From: Bordetella parapertussis
GTDB taxonomy: Bacteria > Acidobacteriota > Terriglobia > Bryobacterales > Bryobacteraceae
Length of the DNA: 41,173 nucleotides
NCBI GenBank assembly: GCA_943328975.2
Contig: CALQCC020000039.1
Span: forward strand, 1-41,173
Direction of reading: 5' to 3'
In this document: in pieces, positions 34,772 to 41,173 of the stretch
Layout: each line of letters opens with the position of its first letter
How positions within the stretch are numbered: position 1 is the stretch's first letter
Position numbers and translations under genes: made by a program
Notes under the pieces: generated by a model
Seen by the model: only the letters and a program-made list of their open reading frames with translations
What the model was told of the DNA's origin: nothing
Database searches by the model: none

Positions 34772-35152
34772 CTACGACTTTGTTACTTTCTTCTCGATGA
34801 CTTCGCCGGTCTTGCGCGCCACACGCACGCGGGTGTTGCCGTCGACCTTCGTACCTACACGCGTCACTTGGCCATTTGCAGTGGTCAGCATCACGTTGGA
34901 AATATGGATCGAACGCTCGCTCTCGGCGATACCGCCCTGGATGCCGCGTTGCGGATTCGGGCGCGTATGGCGCTTGGCCATCCCGACGCCTTCCACCACG
35001 ATGCGACCCTTGGTGCGATCTACTTCGAGCACACGGCCAGTCTTGCCCTTGTCCTTACCGGCAATGACCTTGACCTGGTCTTCCTTCTTGATCTTAACGT
35101 TGATCTTCGGGCGCGGATCGTTCTGATGCCGTTGGGGAATTTTTCTTGCCAT
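34772..35152 (-). CDS. rplX: 50S ribosomal protein L24
   Basis: Assembly initiator of the 50S subunit with a KOW domain. It has 126 residues. KEDQVKVIAGKDKGKTGRVL is the KOW motif. The N-terminus has about 20 extra residues (KIPQRHQNDPRP) before it. Confidence 0.97.
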   Translation of the reverse strand: MARKIPQRHQNDPRPKINVKIKKEDQVKVIAGKDKGKTGRVLEVDRTKGRIVVEGVGMAKRHTRPNPQRGIQGGIAESERSIHISNVMLTTANGQVTRVGTKVDGNTRVRVARKTGEVIEKKVTKS

Positions 35153-35155
35153 TTC

Positions 35156-35524
35156 TTAGATCACCTCAGGCGCCAGCGACACGATCTTCATGTATCGCTT
35201 GTCGCGCAATTCACGGGCCACCGGTCCGAATACACGGGTACCGACCGGCTCGCCAACTTCGTTAATCAACACTGCCGCATTGGAATCAAAGCGGATATAG
35301 GTTCCGTCCTTGCGGCGGGTTTCCTTGCGCATCCGGACGATGACGCAACGGACCACTGAGCCTTTTTTGACCTGGCCAACCGGAGCAGCTTCCTTCACTG
35401 CCGCCGTGACCACATCGCCCAGACCTGCGCGCAACCCAATATCGCCACCGCGCGGCAGAATACATGACAGCCTGCGGGCGCCGCTGTTGTCAGCCACCTC
35501 GAGTATTGTCCGCATTCCAATCAT
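35156..35524 (-). CDS. rplN: 50S ribosomal protein L14
   Basis: Intersubunit-bridge protein. It has 122 residues. [33 protein letters not shown] and the C-terminal [20 protein letters not shown] are canonical. It ends 3 bases before rplX. Confidence 0.98.
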   Translation of the reverse strand: MIGMRTILEVADNSGARRLSCILPRGGDIGLRAGLGDVVTAAVKEAAPVGQVKKGSVVRCVIVRMRKETRRKDGTYIRFDSNAAVLINEVGEPVGTRVFGPVARELRDKRYMKIVSLAPEVI

Positions 35525-35572
35525 GTTCGTGTCTCCTAAACTATGCCCCGGGCGTCTGGCCCTAGGCCGCTA

Positions 35573-35926
35573 CTATTTCTTGCTCTTGCCTTGCTTGTTG
35601 GTGACGCGCTTTTCCGGTCCGGTTTGAATCCCGATGGAACTCAGATCGGTGGGCACCTGTACAGCCTGGCGTACGATATCTTTCAACTGCCATCGCTTCA
35701 ACTTAGAAAGCGGTCGGCATTCAACGATGCATACCACATCGCCCATCTTGGCCTTGCCTTCTTCGTCGTGCGCGTAGAACTTTTTACGCTTGTTGATCAT
35801 CCGCTTGTAGAGCGGGTGTTGGACGCGGCGGGTGGTTTCGACAATGATGGTCTTCGCCATCTTCGTCGAGACTACGAAGCCAGTCTTTTCGTTCTTGTTG
35901 CCAATCGCTGTGGTTTCCGTCGCCAT
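35573..35926 (-). CDS. rpsQ: 30S ribosomal protein S17
   Basis: 5'-domain 16S rRNA-binding protein. It has 117 residues, longer than the usual 80-90 because of extensions at both ends. The OB-fold core GFVVSTKMAKTIIVETTRRV, then HPLYKRMINKRKKFYAHDEE and GDVVCIVECRPLSKLKRW is typical. The C-tail is Lys/Gln-rich. Confidence 0.97.
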   Translation of the reverse strand: MATETTAIGNKNEKTGFVVSTKMAKTIIVETTRRVQHPLYKRMINKRKKFYAHDEEGKAKMGDVVCIVECRPLSKLKRWQLKDIVRQAVQVPTDLSSIGIQTGPEKRVTNKQGKSKK

Positions 35927-35929
35927 GGT

Positions 35930-36205
35930 TTATGCCTTCTTCGCTCTCGGCTTCTTCACTTTTGCCGCCGGCGCCGCAACCGCTTTCGGAGCCGCCATGA
36001 TGACCGGTCCAGTTACACCACGTTGGGTCCGGATGGTCAACAAACGCGCGCGCTCCTTACGAAGCACGCGATACTTCTTCATTCCTTCCGTCTGTCCCAT
36101 GGACATCTGGAACTTGATCCGGAACATCTGCTCGGCTGCGTCGCGGACCTTTTGATCCAGCTCTTCTGCGCCTAGCGCCCGTAATTTTTCGGCGTTTTCT
36201 TTCAT
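35930..36205 (-). CDS. rpmC: 50S ribosomal protein L29 with basic C-terminal tail
   Basis: Exit-tunnel-rim protein that binds trigger factor and SRP. It has 91 residues. The L29 core covers about 1-65 ([34 protein letters not shown]). The last 25 residues are Ala/Lys/Pro-rich ([20 protein letters not shown]) and go beyond the normal family length. Confidence 0.96.
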   Translation of the reverse strand: MKENAEKLRALGAEELDQKVRDAAEQMFRIKFQMSMGQTEGMKKYRVLRKERARLLTIRTQRGVTGPVIMAAPKAVAAPAAKVKKPRAKKA

Positions 36206-36208
36206 CGC

Positions 36209-36625
<417 letters not shown>

Positions 36626-36656
36626 AAGAGATCGCTCCTACCTAAATCTTTCGCGC

Positions 36657-37586
36657 TTATTCGCTCTTGGTTTCAGTGCCCGGATCGGGCGTAGCCTGCG
36701 GTGTCTCAGCTGGCGCATCCTGTTTCCAGGTACGCTGCACCGGTGCGGCCATCGGCGGCAGGATCGCAGAACGCGCTCCACCACCCATGTCACCCGGAGG
36801 CGGCTGAACCACTACACCACCCTGGTCGGGTCTCGGGCCACGGTCGCCCCGATCGAACCCACCCGGACGGGGAGCACGGTCACGATCGGGACGGTCCCGG
36901 CGGTCACGCGAAGGCGCGCGGCGCGGTTCCGGATCGTTACGCAATCCACGGCGCTGGCCACCCGGGAGAATTTCACCCTTGTAAACCCAGCACTTGATAC
37001 CAATGACACCGTAGGTCGTGTGGGCCTCGGTGAAACCGTAGTCGATATCCGCACGCAACGTGTGCAGCGGAAGGCGACCCTGCAGATACCATTCGGTACG
37101 CGCGATTTCGGCGCCGTTCAAGCGGCCGGAAACGCGGACCTTGATGCCCTTGCAACCGAAGCGCAACGCGGAGTCTACACTCTTACGCATCGCACGACGG
37201 AACGCTACGCGCTTTTCGAGCTGCAGAGCGATGGACTCGCTCACCAACTGCGCGTCGAGCTCAGGCTTGTGAACTTCCTGAATGTCGATGAAGATTTCGC
37301 GGCCAGTCTTCTTGGCCAGGTCTTGCTTCAGCTTTTCGATTTCCGCACCCTTGCGACCGATGATGATACCCGGACGCGAGGTCTGAATCGTGATGCGAAG
37401 CTTGTTGCCCGGGCGGTCGACCTCGATCGAGCTCACACCGGCGGCCTTTAAACGTTCCCGTAGGGCGTCCTTGAGCTCCAGGTCTTCGCGCAACAACTTC
37501 GCGTAATCCTGCTTTGCGAACCAGCGCGAACGCCAAGTCTTGGTGACACCTAGACGGAATCCGTAGGGATGGACTTTTTGACCCAT
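36657..37586 (-). CDS. rpsC: 30S ribosomal protein S3 with long Arg/Asp/Gly/Pro-rich tail
   Basis: Head protein with mRNA helicase function at the entry tunnel. It has 309 residues from ATG 37586 ([13 protein letters not shown]). The KH motif [10 protein letters not shown] lies at about 74-83. The folded part ends near residue 210. Then about 100 residues of low complexity follow: an Arg/Asp stretch ([17 protein letters not shown]) and a Pro/Gly/Ala-rich end. Ordinary S3 has about 210-240 residues. A longer start at 37613 overlaps rplV and is rejected. Confidence 0.97.
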   Translation of the reverse strand: MGQKVHPYGFRLGVTKTWRSRWFAKQDYAKLLREDLELKDALRERLKAAGVSSIEVDRPGNKLRITIQTSRPGIIIGRKGAEIEKLKQDLAKKTGREIFIDIQEVHKPELDAQLVSESIALQLEKRVAFRRAMRKSVDSALRFGCKGIKVRVSGRLNGAEIARTEWYLQGRLPLHTLRADIDYGFTEAHTTYGVIGIKCWVYKGEILPGGQRRGLRNDPEPRRAPSRDRRDRPDRDRAPRPGGFDRGDRGPRPDQGGVVVQPPPGDMGGGARSAILPPMAAPVQRTWKQDAPAETPQATPDPGTETKSE

Positions 37587-37587
37587 G

Positions 37588-37926
37588 CTATTTCTTGTCT
37601 CCCACTTCAACAATGATGTGCGCCATGCGTCGCTGATAGCGATACGCCCGGCCCATCGGAGCCGCCCGCAGCCGTTTCATGCGCGGACCTTCGTTCACAT
37701 ACGCTCCCGTGACGATCAACGTGTCGACGTCCACATCGTTGTTGAGGTTCTCCACGTTGGCGATGGCCGAACGCAGCACCTTTTCGATGGACGGAGCAAC
37801 ACGCTTATTCGTGGCGCGTAAAATATGGATCGCCTCGCCGGCCTTCTGGCCGCGGATCAGGTCGATCACCAACCGCGCCTTCTGGGGCGAGGTTCTTAGA
37901 TATCGGGCTTCAGCTCTTGCCTGCAT
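37588..37926 (-). CDS. rplV: 50S ribosomal protein L22
   Basis: Its beta hairpin lines the exit tunnel. It has 112 residues. [34 protein letters not shown] and the hairpin [20 protein letters not shown] are typical. Its stop is one base before the rpsC start. Confidence 0.98.
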   Translation of the reverse strand: MQARAEARYLRTSPQKARLVIDLIRGQKAGEAIHILRATNKRVAPSIEKVLRSAIANVENLNNDVDVDTLIVTGAYVNEGPRMKRLRAAPMGRAYRYQRRMAHIIVEVGDKK

Positions 37927-37935
37927 ATTGGTTCC

Positions 37936-38223
37936 TTAGGACGGCCTGGAGGATTTCTCCGCCGTCTTCGCCGCGTGACCCTTGAACGTCCGCGTGGGCG
38001 AAAATTCACCCAGCTTGTGTCCAACCATGTTCTCGGTGACATACACCGGGATGAATTTCTTGCCGTTGTGAACGCCGAAGGTGTGGCCGATGAATTCCGG
38101 CGTGATCGTCGAACGGCGCGACCACGTCTTCACGACCTTCTTTTCGCTTTTCACGTTCAGCGCGTCCACCTTCTTCATCAGGTGGTCATCGACGAACGGT
38201 CCTTTATATAGTGAGCGACCCAT
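37936..38223 (-). CDS. rpsS: 30S ribosomal protein S19
   Basis: Head protein of the 30S subunit. It has 95 residues. [40 protein letters not shown] and the end [20 protein letters not shown] are canonical. Confidence 0.98.
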   Translation of the reverse strand: MGRSLYKGPFVDDHLMKKVDALNVKSEKKVVKTWSRRSTITPEFIGHTFGVHNGKKFIPVYVTENMVGHKLGEFSPTRTFKGHAAKTAEKSSRPS

Positions 38224-38232
38224 GTATGCCTC

Positions 38233-39060
38233 TTACCGCTTCTTCGCCTTGCGCGTCACGATCAATTTGTCGGTGCGCTTGTTGTTCCGCGTCTTGTAGC
38301 CACGCGTCGGCTGACCCCACGGCGTCACCGGATGGCGGCCACCGCTGGTTTTGCCTTCGCCACCACCATGCGGGTGATCGACCGGGTTCATTGTAACGCC
38401 GCGGTTGTGAGGACGCTTGCCCATCCAACGCTTGCGTCCCGCCTTACCCAGGCTAACGTTTTCGTGCTCGACGTTGCCAACCTGGCCAACGGTCGCCGCA
38501 CAATCCACCAACACCTTGCGGATTTCGCCCGACGGCAGCTTCAACAAAGCGTGTTCGCCTTCTTTGGAGACCAGCTGCGCCTGCGTGCCAGCCGAGCGGG
38601 CCATTTGGCCACCTTTACCCGGCTTCAATTCAATATTGTGGACAATCGTACCGGCCGGGATGTTCTTCAACGGCAGGGAATTGCCCACGAAGATGTCGGC
38701 GGTAGCGCCGGACATCAATTTCGCGCCGACAGCGAGACCCACCGGAGCGAGAATGTAACGCTTTTCGCCATCCACGTAGTGCAACAGTGCGATGCGCGCG
38801 CTGCGGTTCGGATCGTATTCGATCGACGCAACCACACACGGGATCGCCTTATCACGCTTGAAATCGATCTCGCGATAGGCCTGCTTGTGACCACCGCCAC
38901 GGAAACGCGAGGAGATGCGGCCGGAAGAAGTGCGCCCGCCGGTGCGTTTTCCGCCCGTGACCAGACTCTTTTCGGGGGTCTGCTTTGTGATGCCCTCGCG
39001 CGTCACTACCGTCTGGTAGCGGCGCGTCGGAGTAGTTGGTTTGTAAGATTTGACAGGCAT
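38233..39060 (-). CDS. rplB: 50S ribosomal protein L2
   Basis: Peptidyl-transferase-proximal protein needed for subunit joining. It has 275 residues. [20 protein letters not shown], then [20 protein letters not shown] with the essential histidine, and [15 protein letters not shown] identify it. Confidence 0.98.
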   Translation of the reverse strand: MPVKSYKPTTPTRRYQTVVTREGITKQTPEKSLVTGGKRTGGRTSSGRISSRFRGGGHKQAYREIDFKRDKAIPCVVASIEYDPNRSARIALLHYVDGEKRYILAPVGLAVGAKLMSGATADIFVGNSLPLKNIPAGTIVHNIELKPGKGGQMARSAGTQAQLVSKEGEHALLKLPSGEIRKVLVDCAATVGQVGNVEHENVSLGKAGRKRWMGKRPHNRGVTMNPVDHPHGGGEGKTSGGRHPVTPWGQPTRGYKTRNNKRTDKLIVTRKAKKR

Positions 39061-39075
39061 TGTTTCGATCTCTAC

Positions 39076-39366
39076 TTAAATCTCGGCGTATTCCGGCACT
39101 TTTTGCCCGGCCTGCAACTTCACGTACGCTTTTTTCCAATCCGAACGGTAGCCGGCGAAGCGACCCCGGCGGCGCAATTTGCCGGCCGTGGTGGTGGTAC
39201 GCACGTCTTCCACTTTCACCTTGAAGAGCTGCTCAACAGCCTGACGGATCTGCGTCTTGTTCGCATCCACGTCCACTTCAAAGCACAGGGTCCGCTCAGA
39301 ATCCTTCTTCGTGACGCCCTTTTCGGTCACAATCGGTTTCTTGATGACATCGTATACGCCGATCAT
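39076..39366 (-). CDS. rplW: 50S ribosomal protein L23
   Basis: Exit-tunnel protein that docks trigger factor. It has 96 residues. VIKKPIVTEKGVT, FEVDVDANKTQIRQAVEQLF and the end GYRSDWKKAYVKLQAGQKVP are typical. Its ATG overlaps the rplD stop by four bases. Confidence 0.97.
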   Translation of the reverse strand: MIGVYDVIKKPIVTEKGVTKKDSERTLCFEVDVDANKTQIRQAVEQLFKVKVEDVRTTTTAGKLRRRGRFAGYRSDWKKAYVKLQAGQKVPEYAEI

Positions 39367-39986
39367 GCGAGTCCCTCCGACAACTTCCGCGCAGCAGCTT
39401 CGCTCAGCAACACTTGTTGGTGACCCAACAAGTCGTATACATTCACGTCGCGGCTCGCCACTAACTTCACACCTTCAAGATTGCGGCTCGACAGGTCGAG
39501 ATTTTTGTTCTCGCCAACTTCGACTAGAAGGACCGTCTTCTTGATATCCAGACCATCGAGCGTTTTGCGCATCTGCTTGGTCTTGACTTCATTGATTGCG
39601 AATTCGTTCACGACACGCAACTCGCCGTCACGCAACTTTGCGGACAACGCGCTACGCAGGGCGCCCAGCTGCATCTTGCGCGGTAGGCGATACGAATAGT
39701 CTCGCGGTTGCGGACCATGCGTCGTACCACCGTGGCGCCACAGCGGACTCCGGATCGAACCCATACGAGCGCGACCGGTACCCTTTTGCTTCCACAATTT
39801 CTTACCCGACCCGGCGACTTCGTGCCGCGTCTTGGTCTTTACCGTACCGCGACGAGTGCCCGCCAAGTGATGGCGAACGCTCTCGTACAGCAGGTCTTCG
39901 TTGACCTTGGCGCCGAAGACTTCTTCGGACAATTCCAACGTTCCGACTTTTTTGTTATTCAGATCGATGATATCTACGCTCGGCAT
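39363..39986 (-). CDS. rplD: 50S ribosomal protein L4
   Basis: 50S assembly protein with a loop in the exit tunnel; in E. coli it also represses the S10 operon. It has 207 residues. TKTRHEVAGSGKKLWKQKGT and GRARMGSIRSPLWRHGG form the tunnel loop. It starts 2 bases after the rplC stop. Confidence 0.98.
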   Translation of the reverse strand: MPSVDIIDLNNKKVGTLELSEEVFGAKVNEDLLYESVRHHLAGTRRGTVKTKTRHEVAGSGKKLWKQKGTGRARMGSIRSPLWRHGGTTHGPQPRDYSYRLPRKMQLGALRSALSAKLRDGELRVVNEFAINEVKTKQMRKTLDGLDIKKTVLLVEVGENKNLDLSSRNLEGVKLVASRDVNVYDLLGHQQVLLSEAAARKLSEGLA

Positions 39987-39988
39987 GA

Positions 39989-40627
39989 CTATCGCTTCGA
40001 CCTCCGTAGCACGACGTATCCGCCGTTAGGTCCGGGCACTGCGCCCTTCACCAGAATCACGTTATCTTCGGTGTCCACTTCGACGATTTCGAGGTTGCGC
40101 ACCGTTGCGCGAGCGTTGCCCATCTGGCCGCCCATACGCATACCCGGGAACACGCGCGACGGGAAGCTGGATGCGCCGATCGAGCCAGGAGCGCGATGGA
40201 ACATCGAACCGTGCGTGGCATCTGAACCGCGGAAGTGATGGCGCTTCACAACGCCCGCAAATCCACGACCCTTGCTCACGCCGATTACGTCGACCTTGTC
40301 GAACGGCTTGAACTCGTCCACCAAAACGCGATCGCCGGTCTTGAGGTCGCCATCGTTCGACACCCGATCCAGACGGAATTCGCGCAAGAACTTCACGCCT
40401 TCCGCCTCGGACTTTTTCAAGTGACCGAGCGCCGGCTTCGCCATCCGCGACGCCTTCGCGTATTCCATCAAGCCTAGCTGTACGGCGTCGTAGCCATCAG
40501 TGGCCGGCGTTTTGCGCTGCACCACGATGCACGGCCCCGCCTTCAGTACCGTCACCGGCACCACTTGGCCATCGGCCCGGAAGACTTGCGTCATTCCGAT
40601 TTTTTTACCTAGAATCCCTGGGCTCAT
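39989..40627 (-). CDS. rplC: 50S ribosomal protein L3
   Basis: Early 50S assembly protein near the peptidyl-transferase centre. It has 212 residues from ATG 40627, where the canonical [15 protein letters not shown] begins. [20 protein letters not shown] and the glutamine-region [20 protein letters not shown] are typical. An in-frame ATG at 40660 would add 11 residues and cannot be excluded. Confidence 0.97.
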   Translation of the reverse strand: MSPGILGKKIGMTQVFRADGQVVPVTVLKAGPCIVVQRKTPATDGYDAVQLGLMEYAKASRMAKPALGHLKKSEAEGVKFLREFRLDRVSNDGDLKTGDRVLVDEFKPFDKVDVIGVSKGRGFAGVVKRHHFRGSDATHGSMFHRAPGSIGASSFPSRVFPGMRMGGQMGNARATVRNLEIVEVDTEDNVILVKGAVPGPNGGYVVLRRSKR

Positions 40628-40680
40628 TACTTCTTTGCTCCACTGGTTGGCAGCGACCATTCGCCACCATCTATAAACTT

Positions 40681-41010
40681 TTACTTGCCGCGACCAAATG
40701 CCTTGATTTCGACGTCCACACCAGCCGGCAGATCCAGCTTCATGAGCGCGTCCACCGTGTCTTGCGTGGGCTCGAGGATATCGAGCAGGCGCTTATGAGT
40801 GCGGATTTCAAACTGCTCCCGGCTCTTTTTGTCCACGTGCGGCGACCGCAATACCGTGTACATGTTACGAACCGTCGGCAGCGGAATCGGTCCCGCCACA
40901 CTAGCTCCGGTGCGCTTGGCCGTATCGACGATTTCCGTGGTCGATTGGTCCAAAACCCGGTGATCGTACGCCTTCAGGCGGATGCGGATGCGTTCTTTTA
41001 AGCTACTCAT
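40681..41010 (-). CDS. rpsJ: 30S ribosomal protein S10
   Basis: 30S head protein, and with NusB a transcription antitermination factor in other bacteria. It has 109 residues. [40 protein letters not shown] and [20 protein letters not shown] are standard. It follows tuf by 10 bases. Confidence 0.98.
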   Translation of the reverse strand: MSSLKERIRIRLKAYDHRVLDQSTTEIVDTAKRTGASVAGPIPLPTVRNMYTVLRSPHVDKKSREQFEIRTHKRLLDILEPTQDTVDALMKLDLPAGVDVEIKAFGRGK

Positions 41011-41020
41011 TGGTATTTAA

Positions 41021-41173
41021 TTAAGCGATGATCTCGGATACCGTACCGGCACCCACCGTGCGACCGCCCTCGCGGATCGCGAACCGTAGGCCCTTGTCCA
41101 TGGCGATCGGCGTGATCAGTTCGACGATCATCGTCACACTGTCTCCCGGCATCACCATCTCCATACCTTCCGG
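41021..41173 (-). CDS. tuf: Elongation factor Tu, C-terminal 50 residues
   Basis: Only the last 50 codons and the TAA (41021-41023) are in the window. The translation begins [20 protein letters not shown] and ends [17 protein letters not shown], the invariant EF-Tu C-terminus (domain 3). tuf in front of rpsJ is the standard order, as in str-S10 clusters. Confidence 0.96.
   Translation of the reverse strand, partial: PEGMEMVMPGDSVTMIVELITPIAMDKGLRFAIREGGRTVGAGTVSEIIA

Noticed and set aside
38332-39423. Plus-strand frame of 363 aa over rplB and rplW
   Set aside because: Shadow of L2 and L23.

Overview
The window looks like a chromosomal segment of an acidobacterium of the Solibacter/Bryobacter type. 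Three things suggest this: a secreted protein ending in the C-terminal domain I know as TIGR03437, which is multiplied in Solibacter; a PadR regulator beside two proteins that carry the prefix segment of acidobacterial duplicated orphan permeases; and GC-rich codon use. This assignment is inference, because no rRNA marker is present.

Left part (1-8590, minus strand): reading from the right, mreB-mreC-mreD-mrdA(PBP2)-rodA form a cell-elongation cluster. It is followed by the RNase E/G gene, which runs off the left edge. The RNase has a very large low-complexity insertion inside its S1 domain. A sigma70-like promoter candidate lies upstream of mreB.

Accessory part (8777-20615): a higBA toxin-antitoxin pair has a promoter and operator that predict a leaderless mRNA. 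Next to it is an orphan membrane-anchored protein. Then comes an ECF sigma factor / putative anti-sigma / rsmA(ksgA) unit on the minus strand, with a promoter of the sigma-E type in front of the sigma gene, and an N-terminally truncated PIN-domain gene just upstream of that promoter. On the plus strand follow a TIGR03437-type secreted protein, a small basic protein with a UvrD-C/Tudor-like module, and tatA-tatC. A padR-led minus-strand unit encodes two paralogous small membrane proteins. After it come rmlA (plus) and a translationally coupled pair of small paralogous membrane proteins (minus).

Export cluster (20645-24988, plus): an ABC ATPase, a double-FtsX permease and a HlyD-like adaptor form a MacAB-like tripartite export system. 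A strong hairpin separates it from the ribosomal operon that runs toward it.

Right part (25044-41173, minus): an unbroken S10-spc-alpha superoperon reads, in transcription order, tuf (partial), rpsJ, rplC, rplD, rplW, rplB, rpsS, rplV, rpsC, rplP, rpmC, rpsQ, rplN, rplX, rplE, rpsN, rpsH, rplF, rplR, rpsE, rpmD, rplO, secY, adk, map, infA, rpmJ, rpsM, rpsK, rpsD, rpoA, rplQ. S4, S14 and L36 are all of the zinc-binding type. IF-1 is clearly divergent, and S3, L29, RpoA and L17 carry low-complexity tails.

I saw no tRNA, rRNA, CRISPR array or intact insertion sequence. I did not find one clear-cut new system. The best candidates for a second look are the ECF sigma/TonB-C-like anti-sigma/ksgA unit, the PadR plus orphan prefix-domain pair, the small Tudor-like protein with a near-leaderless promoter, and the interrupted S1 domain of the RNase.
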